A stretch of DNA of 64,000 nt from the NCBI RefSeq assembly GCF_949987535.1, contig NC_080079.1, forward strand, positions 7,134,001-7,198,000, in the 5' to 3' direction. Source of the stretch: Balaenoptera acutorostrata. Taxonomy: Eukaryota; Chordata; Mammalia; Artiodactyla; Balaenopteridae. Within the stretch, counting starts at the first letter, position 1. Each line of letters opens with the position of its first letter. Under the pieces are notes generated by a model. It did not search any database. It had not been told where the DNA came from and saw nothing but the letters and a program-made list of their open reading frames with translations. The translations under genes and the position numbers were made by a program. Below are positions 33,805 through 45,446 of the stretch, piece after piece.

Positions 33805-34260
33805 CAACAGTAAGCCAGTCTTGACTGAGTAGCAGTAATAGCTACTATTTTAACTGAGTGTGGACTCTGCAAAGTACAAAGCCAGATGCTCTACCTACAT
33901 AAGTGGTTCACAACCAGGGGCGACTTTGTCCTCCAGGGAATATTTGGCAATGTCTAGAGAAATTTTTGGATGTCACAACTGCAGGGTCAGGAGCGGGGGC
34001 AGTGCTAGTGGGCAAAGGCCAGGGATGCTGCTAGACGTTCTGCAATGCACAGGGCAGCCCTCGTCTCCACCAAAGAGAATTGTCCGACCCTGAATGTCGA
34101 TAGTGTAATGGTGAGAAACCCTGGTTTACCTGCTCTCATTTAACCTCACCAATAATGCCCAGCAGACCCAGCCTACAGATAAGGAGACTGAGTTTCAGGA
34201 ATAATAAATAATGTGCCCACATTCCCATGGCAAATTTGAAAATCCTTAGTTTCCTCTATA
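33805..34260 (+). repeat. MIR SINE split by a hAT element
   Basis: Left part 'gactgagtagcagtaatagc' ... 'gatgctctacctac', right part 'ttacctgctctcatttaacc' ... 'agataaggagactgagtttc' and 'gtgcccacattcccatgg'. Joined without the insert they follow MIR order (gctttacat...tatctcatttaatcc...gatgaggaaactgag). Confidence 0.7.
33899..34125. mobile_element. Non-autonomous hAT DNA transposon (Charlie-like)
   Basis: 227 bp with ends like 'agtggttcacaacc' and 'gtgagaaaccctgg'. The inside matches the common mammalian element with 'ttggcaatgtctagagaaat', 'tgctgctagacgttctgcaa', 'gcacagggcagccctcgtct'. Flanked by 8-bp copies ctacctac (33891-33898) and ttacctgc (34126-34133), 6 of 8 alike, both fitting the MIR target; 8 bp is the hAT signature. 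Confidence 0.8.
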
Positions 34261-34714
34261 GGGATAGATAACAAAATAGCAATCATTTACCAATAATAGG
34301 AACCTGGAAATGGGTTAAAGAAAGAACTTACAAATACTATTGGCGTCCGACAGCAGGTTAAAGCAATGCAATAATTTTCGTGGCTGTGCACATTTCTGGG
34401 TGTTGACCGTGAGTAGATCACGGGGGGAAACATGTTCTTTATAACCTGCCGACCCATGTTTGCCTCTTCTCAATTTTTTTTCTCTGCTTTATCATCCATA
34501 ATTGGATAACTTTTCTCCAATTTTCTCCTTGGAACAGTGAAGATAAGGTTTCTGTTTAATCATCCTCCTCTAAGCACTTGCAATCAGGCAGGATATTGCT
34601 GCTTTTAAAATAAGACAATGACATTTAATGACTTTCATTTCTTCCTATACAAAAGATTAATTTATATGCTGGAGTCATCGTTTCATTGGAAAACTCAGCC
34701 TATTCTTTGTGAAA
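34261..34714. other. Unassigned; no gene seen
   Basis: About 450 bp of AT-rich DNA between the MIR and the L1 target site. No recognised feature. Confidence 0.4.
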
Positions 34715-34738
34715 TGCTGCAATATGATTAACAGCTCA

Positions 34739-37700
34739 TTTTTTTTTTTGAGTTTTATTTTATTTATTTTTTTATACAGCAGGTTCTTATTAGTCATCAA
34801 TTCTATACACATCAGTGTATACATATCAATCCCAATCACCCAATTCATCACACCACCAGCCCCCACCCCCCTGCCGCTTTCCCCACTTGGTGTCCATACG
34901 TTTGTTCTCTACATCTGTGTCTCAATTTCTGCCCTGCAAACTGGTTCATCTGTACCATTTTTCTAGGTTCCACATATATGCGTTAATATACGATATTTCT
35001 TTCTCTCTTTCTGACTTACTTCACTCGTATGACAGTCTCTAGATGCATCCACGTCTCAACAAATGACCCAATTTCATTCCTTTTTATGGCTGAGTAATAT
35101 TCCATTGTATATATGTACCACTTCTTCTTTATCCATTCGTCTGTCGATGGGCATTTAGGTTGCTTCCATGACCTGGCTATTGTAAATAGTGCTGCAATGA
35201 ACATTGGGGTGCATGTGTCTTTTAGAGTAATGGTTTTCTCTGGGTATATGCCCAGTAGAGGGATTGCTGGATCATATGGTAATTCTATTTTTAGTTTTTT
35301 AAGGACGCTCCATACTGTTCTCCATATTGACTGTATCAATTTACATTCCCACCAACAGTGCAAGAGCGTTCCCTTTTCTCCACACCCTCTCCAGCATTTG
35401 TTGTTTGTAGATTTTCTGATGATGCCCATTCTAACTGGTGTGAGGTGATACCTCACTGTACTTTTGATTTGCATTGCTCTCATAATTAGTGATGTTGATT
35501 GAGCAGCTTTTCATGTGCTTCTTGGCCATCTGTATGTCTTCTCTGGAGAAATATCTGTTTAGGTCTTCTGCCCATTTTTGGATTGGGTTGTTTGTTTTTT
35601 TAATACTGAGCTGCATGAGCTGTTTATATATTTTGGAGATTAATCCTTTGTCCATTGATTCGTTTGCAAATATTTTCTCTCATCCTGAGGGTTGTCTTTT
35701 CCTCTTGTTTATGGTTTCCTTTGCTGTGCAAAAGCTTTGAAGTTTCATTAGGTCCCATTTCTTTATTTTTGTTTTTATTTGCATTACTCTAGGAGGTGGA
35801 TCAAAAAATATCTTGCTGTGATTTATGTCAAAGAGTGTTCTTCCTATGTTTTCCTCTAAGAGTTTTATAGTACCCGGTCTTACATTTAGGTCTGTAATCC
35901 ATTTTGAGCTTATTTTTGTGTATGGTGTTAGGGAGTGTTCTAATTTCATTCTTTTACATGTGGCTGTCCAGTTTTCCCAGCACCACTTATTGAAGAGACT
36001 GTCTTTTCTCCATTGTATATCCTTGCCTCCTTTGTCATAGATTAGTTGACCATAGGTGTGTGGGTTTATCTCTGGGCTTTCTATGCCATTCCATTGATCT
36101 ATGTTTCTGTTTTTGTGCCAGTACCATATTGTCTTGATTACTGCAGCTTTGTAGTATAGTCTGAAGTCAGGGAGTCTGATTCCTCCAGCTCCATTTTTTT
36201 CCCTCAAGACTGCTTTGGCTATTCGGGGTCTTTTGTGTCTCCATACAAATTTTAAGATTTTTTGTTCTAGTTCTGTAAAAAATGCCACTGGTAATTTGAT
36301 AGAGATTGCATTGAATCTGTAGATTGCTTTGGGTAGTATAGTCATTTTCACAATATTGATTCTTCCAATCCAAGAACATGGTATATCTCTCCATCTGTTG
36401 GTATCATCTTTCATTTCTTTCATCAGTGTCTTATAGTTTTCTGCATACAGGTCTTTTGTCTCCCTCGGTAGGTTTACTCCTAGGTTATTCTTTTTGTTGC
36501 AGTGGTAAATGGGAGTGTTTCCTTAATTTCGCTTTCAGATTTTTCATCATTAGTATATAGGAATGCAAGAGATTTCTGTGTGCTAATTTTGTATCCTGCA
36601 ACTTTACCAAATTCATTGATTAGCTCTAGTAGTTTTCTGGTGGCATCTTTAGGATTCTCTATGTATAGTATCATGTCATCTGCAAACAGTGACAGTTTTA
36701 CTTCTTCTTTTCCAATTTGTATTGCTTTTATTTCTTTTTCTTCTCTGATTGCCATGGCTAGGACTTCCAAAACTATGTTGAATAATAATGATGAGAGTGG
36801 ACATCCTTGTCTTGTTCCTGGTCTTAGAGGAAATGGTTTCAGTTCTTCACCATTGAGAATGATGTTTGCTGTGGGTTTGTCGTATATGGCCTTTATTATG
36901 TTGAGGTAGGTTCCCTCTATGCCCACTTTCTGGAGAGTTTTTATCATAAATGGGTGTTGAATTTTGTCAAAAGCTTTTTCTGCATCTACTGAGATAATCA
37001 TATGGTTTTTATTCTTCAATTTGTTAATATGGTATATCACGTTGATTGATTTGCATATACTGAAGAATCCTTGCATCCCTGGGATAAATCCCACTTGATC
37101 ATGGTGTATGATCCTTTTAATGTGTTGTTGGATTCTGTTTGCTAGTATTTTGCTGAGGATTTTTGCATCTATATTCATCAGTGATATTGGTCTGTAATTT
37201 TCTTTTTTTGTAGTATCTTTGTCTGGTTTTGGTATCAGGGTGATGGTGGCCTCATAGAATGAGTTTGGGAGTGTTCCTTCCTCCACAATTTTTTGGAAGA
37301 GTTTGTGAAGGATGGGTGTTAGCTCTTCTCTGAATGCTTGATAGAATTCACCTGTGAAGCCATCTGGTCCTGCACTTTTGTTTGTTGGAAGATTTTAAAT
37401 CACATTTTCAATTTCATTACTTGTGATTGGTCTGTTCATATTTTCTGTTTCTTCCTGGTTGAGTCTTGGAAGGTTATACCTTTCTAAGAATTTGTCCATT
37501 TCTTCCAGGTTGTCCATTTTATTGGCATAGAGCTGCTTGTAGTAGTCTCTTAAGATGCTTTGTATTTCTGCGGTGTCTGTTGTAACTTCTCCTTTTTCAT
37601 TTCTAATTTTATTGATTTGAGTCCTCTTCCTCTTTTTCTTGATGAGTCTGGCTAATGGTTTATCAATTTTGTTTATCTTCTCAAAGAACCAGCTTTTAGT

Positions 37701-37912
37701 TTTATTGATCTTTGCTATTGTTTTCTTTGTTTCTATTTCATTTATTTCTGCTCTGACCTTTATGATTTCTTTCCTTCTGCCAACTTTGGGTTTTGTTTGT
37801 TCTTCTTTCTCTAGTTCCTTTAAGTTAAGTTAAGTTAGGTTAGATTGTTTATTTGAGATTTTTCTTGTTTCTTGAGGTAGGCTTGTATAGCTGTAAACTT
37901 CCCTCTTAGAAC
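34739..37912 (-). mobile_element. 5'-truncated LINE-1 (antisense), about 3.2 kb
   Basis: Minus-strand order: truncated within ORF2 between the endonuclease and RT domains (about 37912), RT domain, C-terminal domain (to about 35016), then a 3' UTR ending in T9 on the plus strand at 34740. A 24-bp target duplication lies at 34715-34738 and 37913-37936, with one difference. The 3' UTR is unlike that of the L1 at 1-5750, although ORF2 is very similar. The truncation point shares 'ctgc' with the target, a microhomology join. Confidence 0.95.
35016..37900 (-). pseudogene. L1 ORF2 fragment with near-intact reverse transcriptase core
   Basis: Minus frame 37286-36480 (268 codons) holds the RT core: [59 protein letters not shown] and the catalytic FADD (residues 201-204, at 36675-36686). 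It continues in other frames at 36423-35680 ([14 protein letters not shown]) and 35483-35016 ([30 protein letters not shown]). The upstream start and whole endonuclease are missing through truncation. Frameshifts at about 36430-36480 and 35500-35690 inactivate it. Confidence 0.92.
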
Positions 37913-37936
37913 TGCTGCAGTATGATTAACAGCTCA

Positions 37937-38329
37937 ATCCCTCCCTTATATTTTTAATTTTGTAGCTTTCTCTGTGTATATTTACCTTCAGTCTAATTTA
38001 GCCTTTGCTTTAGCATTAGGATAAAATTGGCCAATGGAGCAGAGGGGTGATAACATGGCCTCTCAGAGGGGCGATACCATGGCCTCTCAGAGGGGCCCCT
38101 GGTTCCACCTTCCTCATCTCCAGATACTGCTGGTGCATTAACAAGACAGGACCGTCATGGTGATAGACTAGAGTATTTGGGGCCTCGCTGGAAATGCCTG
38201 CCTAGCCCGACAAACCGAGGTCTCCTGTGAGTTGACCTTAACTTTCTCACCTCTTGTTGCATTGTCCCACATAACGTCATCTCTGGCCACACAAGACAGC
38301 TCCTTTTCCCCAAAATATCCAGTGTATCC
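37937..38329. other. Unassigned, with a short tandem duplication
   Basis: About 390 bp. A 24-bp unit is repeated at 38044-38067 and 38068-38091 (two differences), followed by a third partial 'ggggcccc'. No gene seen. Confidence 0.5.
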
Positions 38330-38544
38330 TCACATTTCCACATCTCTTCTCAAGACTTTTCCTTCAGCCTGAATGCCCTCTCTCTGTCTCTTCCTTCAAA
38401 ACCCTACTTATCCTTCAAAGTTCATATCAAATGTCTTGTCCCTGAAGTCTTCGCCAACTCCCCTGTAGAATGACTCCCTCCTTCCTGGACCCGCACAGCC
38501 CTTGCTATTGAAGCCCTGGTTTCATTCTGCTTTTTAGGATGATG
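38330..38544 (+). repeat. L2 LINE 3' part
   Basis: 'cagcctgaatgccctctctc', 'cttccttcaaaaccctactt', 'ttcaaagttcatatcaaatg' and 'ccctgaagtcttcgccaact' follow the L2 3' order (ctggaatgcc...tcaaaacccagctc...ccttccctgacc). Confidence 0.75.
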
Positions 38545-38725
38545 ATAACAGCCTCCACTTGCTGAGTGCTCTTGGTGGCCAAGCACATGTGTTATCATGA
38601 CAGCTCTGAGCTGCCAAATCATCTGTATCATTTTATAGACGAGGAAGTCGAGATTCAGAGAATTTGAGTGATGTGCTCAAGTTCACACAGTTATTAAGAG
38701 GGCTTAGTGAGCTGTGGGTTCAAAC
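38545..38725 (+). repeat. MIR SINE
   Basis: 'cacttgctgagtgctc', 'cattttatagacgaggaagt', 'gtgatgtgctcaagttcaca' and 'gctgtgggttcaaacac' follow MIR order. Confidence 0.8.
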
Positions 38726-38761
38726 ACTTGGAAACTTTTTCCTCCTTATAAAACCCAATGG

Positions 38762-39096
38762 GGGGACTTCCCTGGTGGCGCAGCGGTTAAGAATCCACCT
38801 GCCAATGCAGGGGACATAGGTTCTATCCCTGGTCCGGGAAGATCCCACATGCCGCGGAGCAACTGAGCCCATGCGCCAGAGCTACTGACCCTGCACTCTA
38901 GAGCCCACGAGCCACAACTACTGAAGCCCACGCGCCTAGAGCCCGTGCTCCATAACAAGAGAAGCCACCACAACGAGAAGCCCGCGCACCGCAATGAAGA
39001 GTAGCCGCCACTCACCACAATTAGAGAAAGCCCGCATGCAGCAACGAAGACCCAACGCCGCCAAAAATAAATAAAATAAATAATAAATTTATTTGA
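38762..39096 (+). mobile_element. CHR-type SINE
   Basis: Head 'gggacttccctggtggcgca', decayed B box 'ggttctatccc', AAAT-type tail. Probable 12-bp target duplication 'aaaacccaatgg' (38750-38761) and 'aaaaaacaatgg' (39097-39108), 10 of 12 alike. Older than the copies with perfect duplications. Confidence 0.93.
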
Positions 39097-39108
39097 AAAA
39101 AACAATGG

Positions 39109-39997
39109 AAAACGCTTTGCAGTGCTGAGACAGAGAAGGGTCTGAAGTTCCCCAACAGAGGAGGGTCACCATGGCTGCAGCCTCCATGGGCAGTGTGGGC
39201 CACCTCTCCCATTCACTGCACAAAGTGGGCTGGACCTCTCCCCAGCCCCCTGTGGACCTGTTCTCATTCAGACATTCCCACATTAAACATGCAAATGTGA
39301 AACCTTCTAAAGGTTCTAAAATGGTACCATAAATCAATATTAATAAAATGTGTTTATCCATCACTTACAACAAGATACCTCCCTCACCAAAAAAAAATAA
39401 TAATAATCATGTCGCTTCATGTCTCAAGCAAAGGGAAAGTGTTCCGCAGATCCTCCGGCTAAGTTCTGGTCCCAGCAACTTGCTTCTAATTCTTCCTGCT
39501 GTTAAGAGCGAGTGTGACATGTTTTCCAAGAGAAAAGATGACCTTTTGGGAATGGAGTCTTACAGTTCCTATTGTCCCTGGTGCTCACGAATGACGTGAT
39601 TCATTGTGACAACCCCTCGGTGCCCCCGAAACGATACATTACAGAAACTAGGAATTCTTACTGCAAAGGGTTTTGTAGATGCTGTCAGGAAAAAAGAAAT
39701 CATAGTCATAACAGTCTTGCGCAAGAAGACGGACTGCCTCATCTCTGGCACAGAAAGCCCTCACCCACCTCTCCGTGCACATTCTCTGATATGACCTAAC
39801 CCCATGACTTGGATAAAAGAGTGGTCTCAGCTTTCCTTCCAAGGCCCCCTACCCACCCACTCTCTATCTGCCACCAGCTGCTTTAATTCCAATGACTTAA
39901 ATCTGCTGCCACCCAGTATAAAATGTGCCGTCTGCCAGATTGCCTGTGCCCCAGAAAACCGTGGGAGGCAAAGCCATAGATGCCTTGGAGATCATCA
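39109..39997. other. Unassigned; no gene seen
   Basis: About 890 bp. Several opposing open frames of 60-91 codons without motifs. A short TAA run at 39390-39406 is low complexity. Confidence 0.4.
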
Positions 39998-40138
39998 CTT
40001 CAGTGACTCTTAACCTTTTTAGGTAAACAGCTGTGGTCCTCTCCAGAAAAATGCACATATACACAGACTTACAGTTTCAGGGAGTCTACAGACCTACAAA
40101 GCCCATCCATGAAGCCCATGGTTGAGAACCCATGATCC
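39998..40138. mobile_element. Old hAT-type DNA transposon fragment
   Basis: Ends resemble hAT inverted repeats: 'cagtgactcttaacc' on the left and 'ggttgagaacccatg' on the right. The inner 'gaaaaatgcacatatacaca' and 'gtttcagggagtctacagac' match a common mammalian element. The target duplication is unclear. Confidence 0.55.
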
Positions 40139-40364
40139 AGTCCAAGAGAGGCCCAGAAAACCATCACAACTGGCCAAGATCCTACAGCCAAGGGCAGAAA
40201 TAAGGCAAAAATTCAGATCCTGTGTCTCTTGGGCAGTACAGGTAAATCTATGCCATGCTCCCCTGCTCTCCCCATGGTCCCTCCTGACAGCAACCCTCCT
40301 CACACTGCCCTCACACTGAATCAGGCACACCTTTCCCATGGTCATACATGGGGTCATTCATTAA
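40139..40364. other. Unassigned; possibly MIR-like remnant
   Basis: 'cagtccaagagaggcccaga' and 'ccaagatcctacagccaagg' have a MIR-like character, but too little remains to assign. Confidence 0.3.
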
Positions 40365-43133
40365 GCTTTTTAATGAAGAATAATACACAGAGTGAAATGT
40401 ACACAGCTCAATAAATGCTCACCAAGCGAGCACACCAACCAAATCAACACAGAGCACATTCTGATCATCCCACAGCCTTCCTTATGCCCCTGACAGTCAC
40501 CACAGCCATGGAGATAAGCACTCTTCTGACTTCTGTCACCACCAGTTTGTTTTGCTTAGTTTTGAACTTTATATAAATGGAAGCAAATAGTACGTACCCT
40601 TTTGCATCTGGATTCTTTCACTCAAAATTATGTTCAGGAGATTCATCCATATTGTTGTATATAATTGTAATTTGCTCTTTTTCATCACTGTAGAGTGTTC
40701 CATGGTATGAATATGCCACAATCTAATCGTCTATTCTATTGTTGAGGGACACCTGGGCTATTTCCAGTTTGAGGCTATTACAAATAGTGCTGCTATGAAC
40801 TTTGTCATAAATGTCTTTTGATGAATAAATATATTTAACTATTTTGAGCATATACCTAGGAGTTGAAGCACTGGATCACAGGGTATGTATATGTTCAAAT
40901 TTAGTAGATAATGCCAAAATGTTTTCCAAAGTGTATGTCCCAATTTACATTTCCACCAGCAGTAAATAAGATTTCCAATTGTTTCACATACTCTCCAAAA
41001 TGTGGTAGTGTGAGCCTTTTTTTTTTTTTTGAGTCATTTTAATGTTAACCTTTCAAATGGGTATTTAAATGTGGCTTTAATATGCATTTCCCTTGTGATT
41101 AATGAGGTTGAGCACCTTCTCAGATATTTATTGGTCATTTGGCTCTTTATTGCTCTTTTGTAAAACATTTATTCAAGTTTTTTGCCCATTTTTCTATTGG
41201 GTTGTTTGTCATTTTCTTATTGGTTGGTGGGGGGTTTTATTGTTTCGTTTTGTTTTTTGGTAATTCTGGTATGAGTCCTTAGTCAAATATAATTATTGCA
41301 AATATATTCTCCCACTCTGAGGCATGCTTCTCACCCTCCTTTTGGTGTCTTTTGGTGAAAAAAAATCTTAATTATAATATAGTCCAACTTATTAATCTTG
41401 TCCTTTATAATGAGTGCTTTTGGTGTCTGGTTTAGAAACCTTTGCCTAGGCCAAAGATCAAAAAGATATTCTCCACAGATTCTTCTAGAAGCTTTATTGA
41501 TTTTTCACATGTAGATCTATGATCCACCTGGAATTGTTTCTTACATATGGTATAAGATAGGATTCAGGTTTCCTTTTTTCCATATGGATATCCAGTTGAT
41601 TCAGTACCACTTGCTGAAAAGGTTATTCTTTCCCTAGTGCACTGCAGTGCCACTAACCTTTGATATAAATCAACTAACCTTATACATATGGGTCTATTTC
41701 TGGACTCTATTCTCTTCCATTGGACTCTTTATTTATCCTTGTGCCAGTACCTATATTATATTGAAGTATGTTCCTTCTACAGCCATTTTAGTGAGAGTTT
41801 TTTAATCATAAATGGATGGTGTATTTTGTCAAATGCTTTTTCTACATCTATTGAGGCTATAATATTATTTTTATCCTTGTTTTGTTAATGTGGTGTGCCA
41901 CACAAGTTGATTTGTGGATGTTGAACCATCCTTGCATCCCTGGAATAAATCCCACTTGATCATGGTGTATGATCCTTTTAATGTATTGTTGTATTTGGTT
42001 TGCTAATATTTTGTTGAGAATTTTTGCATATGTGTTCATCAGGAACATTGGCCTTTACTTTTCTTTTTTTGTGTTTTTCTTGTCTGGTTTTGGTATCAGG
42101 GTAACATTGGCCTTGTAAAATGAGTTAGGAAGCATTCCCACCCCTTTAATTTTTTTGGAAGAGTTTCAGAAGGATAGGTATTAAATCTTCTTTGAATGTT
42201 TGGTAGAATTCACTAGTTAAGCCATCTGGTCCTGGACATTTGTTTTGGGAAAGGTTTTTGATTACTATTTCAGTCTCTTTACTGGTGATCAGTCTATTCA
42301 GATTTTCTATTTTTTCATGATTCATTCTTGGAAGGTTGTATGATTCTAAGAATTTATCCATTTCTTCTAGGTTGTCCAATTTGTTAGTGTATAGGTATTC
42401 TCTTATAATCCTTTGTATTTCTGTGGTATCTGTTGTAACTTCTCCTCTTTTATTTCTGATTTTATTTTTTTGAGACTTTTCTCTAGTTTTCTTAGTGTTC
42501 TAGTTAAAGATTTGTCAATTTAGCTTATCTTTTCAAAAACTAGCCCTTAGTTTCATTGATCTTTTCTATTATTGTTGTCATCTCTACTTCATTTATTTCC
42601 ACTCTGATTTTTTAATATTTCCTACCATCTACTGACTTTGGACTTCATTTGTTCTTCTTTTTCTAGTTCCTAGGTGGACGGTTAGATTGTTTATTTAAAA
42701 TTTTTCTTGTTTCTTGAGGTAGGCCTGTATCACTATAAACTTCCTCTTAGAACCATTTTTGCTGTGTCCCACAGATTCTGGTATGTCCTATTTTCATTTT
42801 CGTTTGTCTTCAGGTATTTTTTTATTTCTCCTTTGATTTCTTTATTGACCCAATCATTGTTCAGTAGCATGTTGTTTCATCTCCACATATTTGTGATTTT
42901 TACAGCTTTCTTCTTTTAGCTGATTTCAAGTTTCATGCCGTTGTAGTAGGAAAAGATACTTGATATGATTTCAGTCTTCTTAAATTTACTGAGACTTGTT
43001 TTGTGTCCCAAAACATGGTCTAAGACTGTTCCATGTGTACTTCAGAAGAATGTGTATTCTGCTGCTTTTGGATAGATACCCTTATTGGTATCTTTTGGTG
43101 AAAAAAAATCTTAATTATAACATAGTCCAACTA
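40365..43133 (-). repeat. Ancient L1 (L1M) composite, antisense
   Basis: 40365-41752 follows the antisense 3' UTR and ORF2 3' half of old L1 ('ttgaactttatataaatgga', 'attcatccatattgttgtat', 'cctaggagttgaagcactgg', 'cccatttttctattgggttg'). At about 41755 the sequence jumps to an RT-region segment (41755-43080; 'cttgatcatggtgtatgatc', 'aagccatctggtcctggaca'), so about 1 kb of ORF2 is missing or two elements are joined. Minus frames 42048-41857 and 42379-42146 still show RT residues. It ends with a repeated 50-bp segment. Confidence 0.8.
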
Positions 43134-43974
43134 TAATTTCAAGGGAAAAAAAGGAGCACCTTTCAACAGTTGCTCAAGCAGAAGTTCTGAGATTTATTCT
43201 GAGCTGGTGAACTTGGCCAGGTGCCTGTTCCTAGGTCAGTTATGGTGATCCAGGGAGATAGCATATTCTGATTATCTGGTCTAGGTGATGTGTCATCTCC
43301 TGGATCCCAAGGGTAGGACCAACCCAATCCACACCACATAGACTGAGAGTGGGGAATAGTGGTCTTCTTAGAAAAATTAGGGAGCTGTTACCATAAGACA
43401 CAGGTGGCTGCATTCTGAGAAGGCAGGAACCACAAATTCCCACTGAGGTGAGAGCCATAAGGAAATATATTGTCAAAACCAGCTCATGAATTACACCTGG
43501 GGACCCAGCTGTTCTCTAATAAATTGAAAAGAAACAGCTTTGTAGCCAACATACTGCTCACTTCGTAGTGCTGATAACCCACAGAATTCCACCCGGTGAA
43601 AACCTGACTCTGTAACCTGACTGACTGAATAAAGCATCTAGAACCTTCTGTGATCATGATTCCAACCACAGTGCTACTACAACCAGTTCTGTGCAGCAAC
43701 CACTCCTTTTACAAAACTCCAAATTCCATTTCCCTGTCTTGACTGAATCATCTTCAAAAGGTAAAGAATCTTGGCTGTCCCCCTCCCCACTGAGGATTAC
43801 CTATGGTTTGGGGAGAAGTTAGCGGTCCCCTCCCCAGGGAGCTGTGGCTCCTGGGTCCCTTTGTCATTTTCTGTCTCTGCTCTGGAGTAGGGTCTGTTGC
43901 CAGCACTCACCTTAAGCCCTTTTTGCCAAGATATTCTACATGAATACTACCAGTGCAGCAGATTCGTCTTAAAG
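43134..43974. other. Unassigned; no gene seen
   Basis: About 840 bp of single-copy-looking DNA. The longest frames are 71-78 codons on the minus strand, with no motifs. Confidence 0.4.
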
Positions 43975-44860
43975 CAATTTGCTTCTTTTACCAAGGAAAA
44001 TGCAATTTTTAAGAGGAATAAATGGTAATGTCCATGTGCATAATCTTTGACACAGTATCCCCACTTCTGAGAATTTATCTTAAGGGTTTTATAGTAGACA
44101 TGCACAAAGATGCATGTTAAGAGGATGTTCACTGAAGCATCATACTTAATAGCAAAAAGAAAAGAAATGAAGAGCCTAAATTCATAAGTAGTGAAAAGAG
44201 TACAGAAACAGTGGTCTCAGCTGAGTGATGGAATCGTTTGCAGCCGTTAAAAATCATGTGCTCAAATATTCGCTGACTTAGGAAAGTGGTCAAAGTGGAG
44301 TGAGAAAAAAGGGTGAAAAGAACTAAGTCCAGTTTGCTTTTTAAAAGATTAAGCTTTATGTATAAAATGCACATCAAGGGACTTCCCTGGTGGCGCAGTG
44401 GTTAAGAATCCGCCTGCCAACGCAGATGACACGGGTTCAAGCCCTGGTCCAGGAAGATCCCACATGCCATGGAGCAACTAAGCCCGTGCGCCACAAATAC
44501 TGAGCCCGCGTGCCACAATTACTGAAGCCCGCGCTCCTAGAGCCCGTGCTCTGCAACAAGAGAAGCCACGGCAATGAGAAGCCTGCGCACCACATCAAAG
44601 AGTAGCCCCTGCTCTCAGCAACTAGAGAAAGCCCGTGTGCGGCAAAGAAGACCCAACGCAGCCAAAAATAAAAATTAATTAATTAAAAAAAATTTTTTTA
44701 ATAAAAAAATAAAATGCACATCAAACAGGTCTAAAAAGACAGGCACCAAAATATTGCTAGTAGTTATTGCTGGGCAGGATAACAGTGGTTGATTTTTGGG
44801 TTTCGTGTGTGAAGAATCATCATTTCATTCCCTTCTTAGGAGATGGGGAAACATCTCACC
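43975..44860 (+). repeat. Ancient L1 (L1ME-like) 3' end, split by a SINE
   Basis: 'acacagtatccccacttctg', 'gaatttatcttaagggtttt' and 'gatgttcactgaagcatcat' and, past the SINE, 'gggcaggataacagtggttg' follow the old L1 3' end in sense orientation. Confidence 0.7.
44378..44708 (+). mobile_element. CHR-type SINE nested in an ancient L1
   Basis: Head 'gggacttccctggtggcgca', B box 'gggttcaagccc', tail with TTAA units, T7 (44693-44699) and A7. Perfect 16-bp target duplication 'ataaaatgcacatcaa' at 44362-44377 and 44709-44724. Confidence 0.96.
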
Positions 44861-45239
44861 CATACGAATAGCTAAAGCCTCGTCCACATCAACATCAGAC
44901 CACAAACACATCTGTTTTCAAGAATTTGCTTCTGTTAACTGGGCTCCAAAGAACAATTGTATGTTTTAAAGCATTAATATTAGTCCTGAACATGATTTTA
45001 TTGGTAGCAAAAAAAAATTTTAATGCTATAATGTTGGGAAAGCACCAACTTTCAAAACCAGAAGCAGGCTTTTGAGGCCAGCAGTCCCAGCTTGGACATA
45101 AAATTCAGAGGCAGGCCTCCCATCGGGCTGGTATCTGAGACAGCTCGTCTTCAGCTGCTAGACTGATGGGTGTTTTCCCTCCTGTTTTCCAAACTCTGAA
45201 ATGCTGTTCCATTGTCTCTACAATAATACATTTCCAAAG

Positions 45240-45395
45240 GCTAAAATACGTGTCATAGATGAGGCTCCAAAGGTCCCTTCCAAGCCCAAGGTCTACTCAG
45301 AGATGATGCAAATCCAACAGAAGTTTGGCCAGAAAACAGAAGGAGGTGAAGAGGGACTCCAAGAGAATTTCGACAGCTTCGTGCATAATCTACAG
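45240..45395 (+). other. Candidate protein-coding exon (or exon relic)
   Basis: A 156-bp stretch, 52 codons, open in one frame and bounded by splice-like sites: 'ttccaaag' before and 'cta cag|gtgatgaaag' after, both phase 0. The translation is charged and hydrophilic (AKIRVIDEAPKVPSKPKVYS, then MMQIQQKFGQK, then EGLQENFDSFVHNLQ), unlike the repeat-derived frames around it. The open frame runs on to 45446 if the donor is not used. I do not recognise the protein. The acceptor has a poor pyrimidine tract and no second exon was found nearby, so this could be a relic or chance. No function is proposed. Confidence 0.35.
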
Positions 45396-45446
45396 GTGAT
45401 GAAAGGCACCAGGCGGGAATTTCCTCCTCATTTAAATATGAGATTT

